A DNA stretch of 64,000 bases. It comes from Limnoperna fortunei. Its lineage: Eukaryota > Mollusca > Bivalvia > Mytilida > Modiolidae. Shown in pieces: positions 35,133-47,045 of the stretch (position 1 is the stretch's first letter; every line of letters starts with the position of its first letter). Where the stretch lies: positions 113,714,545 to 113,778,544 of the forward strand of contig OX104111.1 in NCBI GenBank assembly GCA_944474755.1, read 5' to 3'. A program made the position numbers and the translations under genes. The notes under the pieces are model-generated. The model worked only from the letters and a program-made list of their open reading frames with translations. It was not told where the DNA came from and did not search any database.

Positions 35133-35327
35133 GACCGTAGATAGGTACCATGTCTCTTTTACACACGAAATGCTTCGTGTGATTTCGGCCTGTCACATAA
35201 ATGTCGTATCCTTGAAGTTTTACATGACTGCTTTATTTTGTATGATACTTTAATCCGATGACTTAAACCGCTTTGAGTCTTGAGACCTTCTTTATTCGTA
35301 TGTGTATACCAGCACTATGTTATTCGT

Positions 35328-35526
35328 GATTGCGGGTTCGATTCTCACTGCAGGCAGGGTGTACTCGACTCCAATCTTAATTGACAAGGATTGTCAGTTT
35401 TCCTACCGCAGGTCGGGGGTTCTCTCCGGGTACTCCGGCTTCCTCCCCTAATAAAAACTGGACGCCATGAAATAGCTGAAAAATTGCTGAAAGTGGCGTT
35501 AAAACACCATTCAAACAAACAAACAA
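35328..35526 (+). mobile_element. tRNA-derived SINE, 5' truncated (unit B only)
   Basis: Begins inside the tRNA-like head at GATTGCGGGTTCGATTCTC (box B), followed by GCAGGCAGGGTGTACTCGAC, GGACGCCATGAAATAGCTG, AAAGTGGCGTTAAAACACC and the tail CAAACAAACAAACAA. Box A is missing. There is no equivalent in array A1 of unit A, so it arrived after the long units separated or was lost there. Confidence 0.85.
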
Positions 35527-36260
35527 TATTCGTGTATACCCGCTTTGTATCGTTTTATTTATATCCGATTTGTATCGTCGTTTTACGCTCCCTTTCTTAC
35601 TTTCGTGTCAAAATGCCTGATATCGTACGTGTATATCCGAATTTACTCTGCTTGATATCGTTTCCGTATACAAGATTCATATTCTTGTATACTGGCTTTT
35701 TATTGTTCCTGTATGCCCGCTTTATGTCGTCAGGTTCTACACTTTTTATATCGTATTCGAAAATGTTCCTTTATACCCACTTTATATCATTCGTAACAAT
35801 CCGCTAAAATATTTCTTGTCCACACGCTTTGTATCGTTCGTATATATCTGCTTATATCGATCGTGTTTATCTACTTTATATCGTTCACGTATTCCCTTTG
35901 TATATTGTTACTGTATACCCACGTTATATCGATCTTGTATACCAACTTTATATAGCTGACACATAACTGCATTATATCGTGTGTATTTTCCGGATGTATA
36001 TCGTTTGCTTATACCGGCTTAATATCGTTCGTATATACCTTATATATAGCGTTCTTGTTTAACTGCTGTATTTAATTTTTGTATGACCGCTTGATATCGT
36101 TCATATATTCTGGCGTTATATATTTCTAAAACACCCGCTTTATATAGTTCTTGTATACCCACTTTATAAGGTTTTTGTGTGTCCACTTTTTATCGTTTAT
36201 GTATACCACAGTGATATCGTTCTTAAATGCCCGCTTTCTTACTTATTGTTCCTTTATAAA

Positions 36261-36287
36261 CGCTTTATACTCTTCCAGTATAAAGCG
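36261..36287. repeat. Strand-switch hairpin in array A6
   Basis: Perfect 11-bp stem: CGCTTTATACT, loop CTTCC, AGTATAAAGCG. It is built from one 24-bp unit in each orientation and corresponds to 2015-2041. Confidence 0.75.
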
Positions 36288-36399
36288 GGTATATGCTACG
36301 CTACTTGTATACCCTCTTTATATTGTTCTCTAATAGCCGCTATATATTTTTCGTTTATGTCCGATGTATGTTTCTTTTTGTGTATTAGCTTTTCTACCG

Positions 36400-39246
36400 T
36401 TGTGTCGTAAAACGGTTATACACCATATCATTTCAATATTTTACATTATTAAGTAACCACAGATGTGAAAGTAACATAGAAGAGTCTAAATGTCCCTAAC
36501 CCTCTGTTTATAACGTGTCCAGAATATTGTTATAATACTGCAACTTCTGGATATGTTGATTTTATCTGAAAAGTATTTTTTTCTAATGGCGGTTTGAAAC
36601 TGATAGCCATGATTATAATGGTCTTAAACTGCTTTGTGTGCCTTATGTTATCTTTAGAATACCTCTGTTGTTCTTGTTTTGTCTTAAATATCTAGTTTGT
36701 ACCAAACGGATGGATGAGAACCTAAGTAAACAATTTGGAAAAGAAATTATTTGAATGTAGATCAATACTGTTAGGTCTGTTCTATAATACTTAATAACCT
36801 CAGGGTATTTAATGAAATATTATAAAGAACTGAACACAATGCTTGCCACTGGACAAATTAAATCAATCAATACGTAAAGGTTTTTAAACAGAAATAGAAA
36901 GTAGAAGAATTTTTTATGAGGAAAAGGCAAACAAAAAGATATATTTATAAGCAAGTCGTTAAGAAGTCTTGTTGCCAGTTTTACTTTATTTTATGTTAAA
37001 TGTTGTGCAGTGATGCACTTATTCATTTGCTAACATACGTTTCTCCTTCGATGTTTTGTTAGAAAGGCATTACTATCGTTTCATATTGTTCCAATCTAAA
37101 TAGAATTATTTAGTAGTTTCCGACTTTCATAAAAAGTCATGGGAGGATAGTAAACTATATAAGTACAATGTACGTGAAAGATTACACTTAACCATTTTTG
37201 GTGTTAAAAGTGTTCATGATATTTTACAATCCTCAAAATGTAATTTTTAGATGTGAAAAAACACCGTTTTAAGGTTTATATGAATGTGTCATCTGAACAT
37301 TTGTTACAATAAACAGTAAGTATTTCTTACGGTACTTGATACGCAATAGCATTATAAAAGTATTGACTGCATAGAATATGGATAAATCAACATATGTTTA
37401 TCCTGAGTGAATTTATTTTGCTTCCCAAAAGCAAATCTCTACTTAATAAGTATTACATATTTGAGTGCATACGTATGATTAAAGTTGTGACCCGAATATA
37501 CTGCTGTCAACACTGGAGATTATCGAGTCGGTATTCGCCAAGGTGTGATCGGCTCTATTTAATATATAATAAGAATTGACATGTTTCATTCCGTTCTCAG
37601 CAGATTTATTCCTGCACCATTAATCTTCAGAATTCATAGTATCTCTGTACTGAAAACATCATTTAATTTCAGTAAAAGAACACAAACTAAAAACAAACAT
37701 ATCGATAATTTAACAGGAGGCAAGTAGTTTTTCTCCTATTATCTTGTATTTTGGAAATTTAAAAAGTTTATTCAATGTCAAACCAATGTTTCTATATTAC
37801 TGACTAAAAACATATTAGCCTTTACAATCACCAGACAAGGCATACTATGGTACAAGGCCCATTTACAGTAGGTATGTGATCGTTTAAATAATTTACATAG
37901 AAGCACACGAGCATTGTAATTCTCGTTAAATTTGTTCTTTTAGAACTATAAAATATTTTCTTTGTTTGATGTCAGTAATTTATTTAGCAATGTTTTTCCA
38001 GTTTTACCAATTCAGAAGAAGGAATGACTAATCTCCTGCAGATAACAAGTTTCATAGCAACGTTATAATAACAACAGTGAGATTGGTAGGTATCATTTTT
38101 GCTTAAATATGTCATGAATACATACTATCATCAGTGTACTTGTAATATTGATCTATATAATTGCATTCGTAAATACAAAGGTGAGAAAATGAATGACAAT
38201 AGTTGTATATTAATTTGTCAACAAAGGAGGCGAGTGATTTTCCACGATGTTTGTTAAAGTATTACAGTGTTAAGATAAATTATACGACTTGCATGCAGCT
38301 TTAGAAATGTGTAAATTGTGTAGCAATCTATCACTGCTACAATTAATTAAGACTTTTGTTATTTATTAAACAGTAAAATGTACAGAGTGTGTTATTGAAA
38401 AAAGATTCAAAGTTTGCATAATGATTTACAGATTCTAAAATTACATAACAGACATACATAAAGTACAGCCAAGAGAAGTAAAAAGCATCAATGTCATGAC
38501 CACGAGACACATTAGTCTAGACTAAATATGCACAAACAATTGTCAATTTGATGCGTATAACTGATCGTACTACTGTTGTCCAATCGCACGAATTGAAGTT
38601 TTGTCCTTGCTTGTTTTGTTTACTTGCAAAATAGTGCATGGAATCTAGTTACTAGTTAGCGTATGGTGTGTACATTTCACAACTTATACATTATTCTAGA
38701 TCATGCGATCGATATTCCGATTTTCTAGACCGATCACTTCTGTTGACTGCTAAAGTATGCAAACAATTTGTTGCACCTAGGATGATGTTATCTCTCCAGA
38801 TCTCCAGAAAGTCTATGGTTGGAACCACGACTTAATTGATCAGTGTCTCAAATACGATCTGACATTTTCGCTGAGTCATAGGTAATATTTCCTATTCTCT
38901 GATTTGACTTTTTCCTAGACAAGACAATGAGTAACTCGACGGTGTCTAATTAGAGGCAGGCACTGCTTACTTGTCCTGAGCACCTGAGTGCACCCATGGT
39001 TTTTATTGGGTTCTGGTTAATCTGTATTTTGGTTTTTGTTTTGGTTTTTGCATTGTGTTTTCTATATCCTGATTTGTAACTGTTCCTTGGCTTCTGGCTA
39101 ATATTGTTCGATCGGTTCGCTATATTTTATAAAAATATTAACTTTAATCTTGCGTTGCGTTTACTACTCTAATATGTGTTTCATAAGAAAGTGATAGCAA
39201 CCAAAGGAAGCCCGACTATTCGGAACGAAAACCTGCAATCCTTGTT
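36400..39246 (+). repeat. Module N, copy 3 (long form)
   Basis: Fullest form of N. Starts TAAAACGGTTATACACCATA and includes about 37907-39125, which is missing from copy 1. Within that stretch lies a relative of the dispersed repeat at 25255 (about 38940-39118, motif TGAGCACCTGAGTGCACCC). No gene is seen. Confidence 0.7.
38940..39118 (+). repeat. Dispersed repeat with GAGCACCTGAG motif, copy 2
   Basis: AGGCAGGCACTGCTTACTTG, TCCTGAGCACCTGAGTGCAC and a T/G-rich tail ending near TTTGTAACTGTTCCTTGG. It is a relative of 25255-25490, and the whole segment is absent from module N copy 1. Confidence 0.5.
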
Positions 39247-41676
39247 AAATAAATGTTGAGTCAAGCACGCCTTGATAAAAGATAAATACGAACTGAGAAC
39301 ACTAAAGTTGACAACAACAGTTTTATTTATCTAGGTTTATAACAAAAATTCTTCGCCTCCTAGTTTTCATATTTTTCAGCTATATCACGGCGTCCAGTCT
39401 TGAATGGAGGAGTACCTGAAGAAAACAACGTCATTAATAATACTTAATATCATGTATGATGCAATCGAGTAGCTAATGAAATGCTTGCTTTTTCAGATTA
39501 AAGCAATCAGAAGATAAAGATAAATAATTTCAAAAAGTAATCATGACAACTTTATGAATATTGTGAATCGATTCGATAGCACCAACTAGCGACTGTGATG
39601 CGATTAAACGTATAAGGATAGTATTTTTCTTAAGTGATTTTTTGTGGCTTTGATTTATATATATATTCGATGTGGAAAAAATGTGTGGAGAGGATTACAT
39701 GATTTTTTATACTCAAAATCTCTGAGGTTCCCTTGATGGAAGTAGAAGGTATGTATGTTAATAAGTTGTATTTGCATGAATTATTTGAATCAAACTATTA
39801 AAGTGAAATCTAACAAAGCTACATTAATGGGACTGTTTATCATGTCTATTTGTCATGTCAACATGCGATTTCTATCATATCATTACTGTTGAGGTAAATA
39901 AATTAAGCATGCGCTTTCTGTCAATACAATGAATGTAATATCATTGATGGTAGACGCATTCCATATAACTGTTCATCTTCGATGTAGGCTAGTTTTGAAT
40001 TGATTATATAGACTGTGGAATAAAAAACACGCCTAAATAGCAAAAGAAACGACTGAACAACAAGAGCCAAAAGTCAATGGACAATTACAAATCCGGATAT
40101 ATTATATAACTGTTGAAAAACTAAACAACTGGAAAACAAAATAGGATCTCGCATGCTCGTACACACTACTTCTATGACGAAACATCTTAAACGGGACAAG
40201 TCGAGAAGCGAAAAAAAGAGATAAATACCAGGAAAGGGTGTTAAGTAAATTTCGTTTTATAAATTCTGAAATGTGCTTTCTGCAGGTTTAGCAAATAATC
40301 AATCACAAAAAAATCAAACGATCTATGAATAAATACCTTTTGTAAAACATAGCAGATAAATTACAATTTTAACCCTATCAACTCATCTTAAGAATGAAGT
40401 ACTGTGAGTCTACATTTGTCGGAGCACTAAATGTTCGCTGAAGTCGTATTTGGGCCAACAAGTCCAAATAAATTTGTTTCTGAATTTCGACATGAATGCC
40501 ACAACGATATTAGCAACAACACATGACAGAAATGTACCTGAACAATTTGAGAAATATAGCAAATTGTAAAACAATAACAAATAATGAACGATATTCGACA
40601 CCAACGCATAGAGGCACCTCATTTAAAATCGTGTAATACTACTGTTGAACGATTTTCCAAGATGTTTTATTTGTTTTCAATAACAATGCTCTCATTCCGG
40701 TGCATATGTAAGTTGGGAAGTCAATTCATATTGGCGTAATGCACCAATAAAGGGTATAACTTTACTATTTTTGCGTTCGTTTTTCGTTGGTTTGCATATC
40801 GTTTTACGTTTGTCTGTATGCTCATTTGTTAGGCCGTTTGTTCATCCGCCTGCGTTCAGAAAACAAGTAAATAGACACTTACCTCAGATAGTACACTAAA
40901 GGAAATTTTTATTTTAGTATTTCATATTTGATAAACCTCCATTTACGTTATCGTCACAGATTTTACTTGTGGTTACACATGAACATTTGTTCTTTTTTTG
41001 TTAGCTTTTATACCAAACATTTCAATCAACTAACCAACTCACATACTGCAGTAATGAAAGCGGGAGGTTTGGCATGCCATACAGTCTGGTTTTAACCACC
41101 ATTTCTTTTGAAATGCCTCTGCCTATTCAATGCCATTATAGCATGATTTGCGAATACATGTACATGGTTAATTCTACCAAACGTGATAATGAAATATAAT
41201 TTGCAGCGTTTGAGCAAAACCTGACATCAGTGTGAAATTATTTTGAAATAAATCCTTACTCCTAAAAGTACATATATGTTATTTATAGGATAATCAATTG
41301 CACATAGTGACTATATCTGCAATATTCACGATGCTTAATTGATAAATTTGTTGATTTCGTGTACATTGACTATTAATTTACATATCACTGACAACTTTGA
41401 GGTACTTTTTGAATATTCTTGAGCATTAGTTTTACGAGCAACGTCGTTAATGAATTCTTTGTTACATCACTTCTCTGTGATTAACCAGAATTTATTTCAA
41501 TCAGTATTCTCCATATTTCATCACCTGTCAACGTAGCTTAAGTGCTATAGGTGCTGATATATTAACTATTGTTTTGAGCATCAACGTTAACAAAAATATA
41601 ATATAAATTTGCATGCTGTTTCTCATTAACCTAGTTTGTTAGGTTTTTTTTTGGTAAATGAGATGTGAAATAGAAA
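39247..41676 (+). repeat. Module M, copy 5 (long form)
   Basis: Closest to M copy 2 (3741-6308) throughout, including the segment around GAAAGCGGGAGGTTTGGCAT near 41057. It is shorter than copy 2 by a deletion near 41138, where copy 2 has an additional 180 bp or so. Overlapping minus-strand frames at 40410-40622 are not conserved as a protein. Confidence 0.7.
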
Positions 41677-41819
41677 GACCATAGATAGGTACCATGTCTC
41701 GTTTTCACACGAGATGCTTGAAGCAATTTGGCCTGTCCGTTAAATGTCTTATCAATGAAGTTTACATGACTACTTTAGGTTTGTTTTAATACTTTTATCC
41801 GATGACTTAAACTGCTTTG

Positions 41820-44800
41820 AATCTTTATTCGAACGTGTATACCAATTCTATGTTATAGGTGTATACCCTCTTTGTATCGCTATTTTACATCCGATCTATA
41901 TAATTGTTCTATGTTCGCTGTCTTACTTTCGTGTCTAAATGCTTTATAACGTACGTTTACATTCGATTTCTTTGATATCAGCTTGATATCGTTTCCGTAT
42001 ACCATCTTTATATTCTTGTATACTCGCTTTATACTGTTCGTGTATGCCGTTTTATTTCGTAAGTGTCTACACATTTTATATCGTTGGTGTACATTTATTA
42101 GATATCGTTCGTTTATACCAACTTTATACTGCTTTTGTATTCCGCTTTATAACTTTCGTTTATACACTCTTTCTATCGTTCGTAACAATAAGCTAAAATG
42201 GTTTTGTACACGCACTATATATAGTTCTTGTATTGTTCTGTTATATCGATTTTGTATACCTACTTTGTATCGTTCACGTATTCCCAGTACATGTTGTTTG
42301 TGCATACATGCTTTATATCGATCTTGTATACCTGCTTTATATTGTTGACACATAACTGCTTTATATCGTTCGTATTTTCCTGATTTATTTCCTTTGCATT
42401 TACTGTCTTAATCGGTATACCTCCCTTATATCGTACCTTAACCACTGTATTTATCTTTTGTATAACCGCTTTATATCGTTCATATATACCGGCGTTATAT
42501 ATTTCTAGCACGCCCGCTTGATATAGTTCTTGTATACCCATTTATAATATTTTTGCGTGCCCGCTTTTTCTTGGTTGTGTATTCCATTGTAATATCGTTC
42601 TTATATGCCCACTTTCGTTCGTTTAATATTGTTCCTTTATACTTGCTCCATACTGCTCCAATATATAGCGGGAATATTTTACCGGTATACACGCTTTATA
42701 CTGTTCTTTTATACCGGCTTATATTTTTCGTTTTATGCCCAGTTATATTGTTTTTTGTGTACCAGCTTTATATTGTTCGTTTCTACACGTTTTATAACGT
42801 TTGTATCTATACTTTTTATATCGTTCTTAGAGATTTGCTTGACATCGTAATTATATACTCACTTTATATCTTTGTTGAAATCCTGCGTTATATCGTTCGT
42901 GTATACCGTTTAACATCGTTCGTTACAGTTCGCATCAACATTTGTTGTACTCCCACTTTATAAAGTTGGTGCCTCCAAGCTTTATGTCGTTCGTTTACCT
43001 CCGTTTTATATCGTTTATTTATACATTTTTTTATCTTTCTTGTGTACCTGCTCTAGATCGTTCGAATATTTCTTCTGTATATCGTTTATATCGTTTGCGG
43101 TTAAGGGCTTTATATCTTTCCCGTTTGCCTACTTTACAGCGTTCGTGTTAAACCACTCTGTGTTTTATTGTATAACCACTTAATATCGTTTGTACATACC
43201 AGTTTTTTTAAACTGGAGCATAGCCGCATTTTAAATTTTTGTGTGTATACGATTTTGATTGTTTGTTTTGTTTTTTTTGTTTGGATGTTGTTTAACGCCA
43301 CTTTCAGGAATTTGTTTCAGCTGTATCATGGCGTCCAGTTTTTATGGGAGGAAAGCCGAAGTACCCAGAGAAAATCCCCGACCTTAGGTAGGATAACTGG
43401 TAATCCTTGTCTATTAAGATTTGCAGTCAAACGCACCCTGCCCGCAGTGAGGTTCGCCAGTGTTGACCGACCATGTGATCTATAGCAGACGAACTACCTT
43501 AATCACTCCGCCACCGAGGCCCCTTTATTGTTGGTCTATGCCCGATTTCTAACTGCCTTGTTTAAACGCTTAATGTCGTACGTGAATAGCCACGTTATAT
43601 AGTTATTTGATTCCCGCTTGTTATCCTTTCTTTTTGCTGCTATATATCGTTCTCGTATGCAAGCTTTATGTCCTTCTTATAAACCAGCTTTTTTTTATTC
43701 TAGTTTGCCCAAGTTATAGTATTCTTGTAAACCAACTGAAAATCGTTCGTGTATTTCCGTTTGGTATTGTTCTTTTATATCCACTTTATATGGCTTGTGT
43801 ATACCCGTTTCATGTCTGTTTAACAATCCTGTTCAATAGTTTGAATACAGTCACTTGATAAATTTCGAGTCCTAACGCTTTGTATCGTTTGTGTGCATAC
43901 TCTTTCTACCGTTTCATACCCGTTTTGTACTCTCGTATCGTTCGCATATAAATGCTGTATATGGATTTTGTATACCTTCTTTATATCGTTGACGTATACC
44001 TGATGCATATCGCTCTTGTATACCTGCTTATATCGACCTTGTATACCCAATGAATATTGTTTACGTATACTCGCTTCATATCGTTCGTATTTTTGTCTAT
44101 GCCGGCTTTATATCGTTCGTGTATGCCTCCTTTTAGCGTTTGTGTTTACCCATTATATGTTTTTATGGTTTAACCGCAAGATATCGTTCATATATACCAG
44201 CGTTATATCATTCTAAAAAACTCGCGTAGAATCGTTCTTGTATACCCGCTTTACAAGCTACTTTTATGCACGCTTTTTATTGTTATTGTATACTCGCTCT
44301 TGTATGCTCGTATGATATCGTTCTACATGCGCTTTCTAATTTCCGTTTATTCCCGTTTTCCAAAGTTCGTGTTTACAAGCGTGATATAGTAAATGCATGA
44401 CCGCGTTCTATACTTCTTTATACCTTGTTGATATCATTTCATTATACACACTTCACATCATTCTGTATAGAGCTAAATATCCTATTTGTATACAAGCTGT
44501 ATATTTTTTCTTTCGTGGCGAATTTATATTGCTCTTGTATTCCGCTTTTATATTGTATTTCTATGTCCAATTTATATTGTTCTTGAATGCCAGCATTATT
44601 TCGCACGTCTACACGTTTTATATAGTTAGTGTCTACACTCGTTATATCGTTAGAGTACATTCACTTTATATGATTCGTTTAAACCCGCTTGATATCGTTG
44701 CTATGTACCCGCGTTTGTTTCGTTAGTATACATTTGCTTTATATCGAGTGTGTATAGCCGTTCTGCATCGTTCACGTACACTCACTGTATATCGTTTGTT

Positions 44801-45255
44801 TATACTCGCTTGATATCGTTTTTGTATAACAATATATATCGCTCGTGTTTACCCCCTTTTGTCTTTTGTGCATATCCGATTTATATAGTTTGTACTTTTC
44901 CTTGTGTTATCGTTCCTTTTTACCTTCTATGCCGATTTATGTTGTTCTTGTATTCCAGCTTTATTTCTTTCATGTATTCCTGTTTCATATTGTTCCATGA
45001 AGCCTTTTTTATATCTTTAGTGCCTAAACGTGTTTAGTGTCTATACGTTTTATCGTTGGTTTCTACACATTTGCTATCGCTTGGTATCCGCTACATTTCG
45101 TTCGTTCATACCTACTTTATATTGTAATTTTATTCCCGCTTTTATATCGTTCTTCTTTATTCGGTTATATAAATTTCCGCCTTATATTTTTCGCTTATAC
45201 AAGCTTTATATCGTTCGCGTATACACTTGTTTATCGTTCGTGTGTACCCTCTTGA
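41820..45255 (+). repeat. 24-bp minisatellite array A7 (about 3.4 kb)
   Basis: Counterpart of array A2, in the same order, with the shared SINE at 43263-43523 and an inverted unit at about 42660-42700. Its last 1.2 kb (from about 44077) is repeated at 45866-47127. Frames are periodic products. Confidence 0.85.
43263..43523 (-). mobile_element. tRNA-derived SINE in array A7 (shared with unit A)
   Basis: Same insertion as 7941-8193. It keeps more of the tRNA-like head, reading GGGGCCTCGGTGGCGGAGTG on the minus strand near 43523-43504, but has lost about 14 bp including part of box B near 43455. The different lesions show independent decay in the two units. Confidence 0.8.
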
Positions 45256-45339
45256 TAAGGACACTGTACAACAATTATTCTATGATACACATACCTATAG
45301 TTCGTATGCCTCTTTGTACAATTTTACCTAACAATTAGA

Positions 45340-45501
45340 GTCGATATATTGTTCTGTTATACCCGTTTTAATTTTTTTTGTTTTTTGTGTATCAGCTTTA
45401 TATCGTTCGTGTCTACACGTTCTATACCGTTTGCATCTTCACTTTTTATTTCCTTGGTGGATATTGGCGCGACATCCTAAGTGTATACCCCTTTTATATT
45501 T
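45340..45501 (+). repeat. Transplanted array start segment
   Basis: Nearly identical to 49725-49881, including GTTCTGTTATACCCGTTTT, ATCTTCACTTTTTATTTCC and GGATATTGGCGCGACATCC. It joins a fragment of module T entry at about 45340, an abrupt junction of two otherwise distant parts of the unit. Confidence 0.7.
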
Positions 45502-45863
45502 CTGTCGTAGATGGCTGATTTCTGGTACATATGACCCAGTACAGATGAGCTCACGCGCAAACATCTGTACTTGCTGCGTCATCCAATTAAAACGCCAGAA
45601 ACAAGAACGTTGTTATGGAAGTATAGCAACGTTCTTCTATGACGTTCCTGTTTCTGGCGTTCTGACTGGATTTTAGAGGCAATGGAGTATAAAACTATGG
45701 AGAGTCTATAGGATATAGCAATGTGAATGTTGTTGGTTTACGGAAGAATAGGTACTTTCATGCGTTTTTGGGAAAGACCTGTGAACTTTCACTCGTGATA
45801 GAAATTGTTATGTCTTTTGGCTGATTCTGCTGCGCTCCACTCGCGAAAAGACATAAAATTTCA
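45502..45863 (+). mobile_element. Element X, copy without CACTA insertion (right arm missing)
   Basis: About 360 bp of non-array DNA within the array. It has three inverted repeats in series: AGTACAGATG/CATCTGTACT (45538-45571); AACGCCAGAAACA/TGTTTCTGGCGTT (45590-45661), with an inner AGAACGTTG/CAACGTTCT; and the left arm of a third foldback (about 45745-45830) ending CGCGAAAAGACATAAAATTT. It retains the undisturbed target ATCCAATTAAAACGCC at 45581-45596, equal to the CACTA insertion site. Nature unknown; a foldback-type mobile element is the simplest reading. Confidence 0.6.
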
Positions 45864-45865
45864 TA

Positions 45866-47045
45866 TCGTTGGTATTTTTGTCTATGCAGGCTTTATATCG
45901 TTCGTATATACCTCCTTTTAGCGTTTGTGTTTACCCGTTATATGTATTTATGGTTTAACTGCTTGATATCGTTCATATATACAGCGTTATATCATTCTGA
46001 AAAACTCGTTTAGAATCGTTCTTGAATACCCGCTTTACAAGCTACTTTTATGCACGCTTTTTATCGTTATTAATACTCGCTATTGTATACTCGCATGATA
46101 TCCTTCTATATGCGGTTTCTAATTTCCGTTCATTCCCGTTTGCCTAAATTCGTGTTTACAAACGTGATATAGTAAGTGCATGGCCGCTTTATATACATCT
46201 TTATACCCGCTTGATATCATTTCATTATACACACTTCACATCATTTTGTATGAAGCTTAATATCCTATTTGTATACCCGCTTTATACTTTTCTTTCATGG
46301 CGAATTTATATTGCTCTTGTATTCCGCTTTTATATTGTATTTCTATGTCCAATTTATATTGTTCTTGAATGCCAGCATTATTTCGCACGTCTACACGTTT
46401 TATATAGTTAGTGTCTACACTCGTTATATCGTTAGAGTACATTCTCTTTATATGATTCGTTTAAACCCGCTTGATATCGTTGCTATGTACCCGCGTTTGT
46501 TTCGTTCGTATATATTTGCTTTATATCGAGTGTGTATAGCCGTTCTGCATCGTTCACGTACACCCACTGTATATCGTTTGTTTATACTCGCTTGATATCG
46601 TTGTTGTATAACAATATATATCGTTCGTGTTTACCCCCTTTTGTCTTTTGTGCATATCCGATTTATATAGTTTGTACTTTTCCTTATGTTATCGTTCCTT
46701 TTTACCTTCTATGCCGATTTATGTTGTTCTTGTATACCAGCTATATGTCTTTCATGTATTCCTGCTTCATATTGTTCCATCAGGGCCTGTTTTATATCTT
46801 TAGTGCCTAAACGTGTTTAGTGTCTATACGTTTTATCGTTGGTTTCTACACATTTGCTATCGCTTAATATCCGCTACATTTCGTTCGTTTATACCTACTT
46901 TATATTGTAACTACATTCCCCCTTTTATATAGTTCTTCTTTATCCAGTTATATAAATTTCCGCCTTATATTTTTCGCTTATACAAGTTTTATATCGTTCG
47001 CGTATACACTTGTTTATCGTTCGTGTGTACCCTCTTGATAAGGAC
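45866..47045 (+). repeat. 24-bp minisatellite array A7c
   Basis: Second copy of the end of array A7 leading into module T at about 47045. Units and phantom frames (for example 46269-46595) match those of 44397-44726 almost base for base, so this is the most recent array duplication visible. Confidence 0.8.

Larger units (their letters stand above)
35285..36400 (+). repeat. 24-bp minisatellite array A6
   Basis: Counterpart of array A1, but about twice as long and interrupted by a partial SINE (35328-35526). The frame at 35391-35807 joins SINE and array sequence and is not a gene. The array runs into module N at about 36400. Confidence 0.8.
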
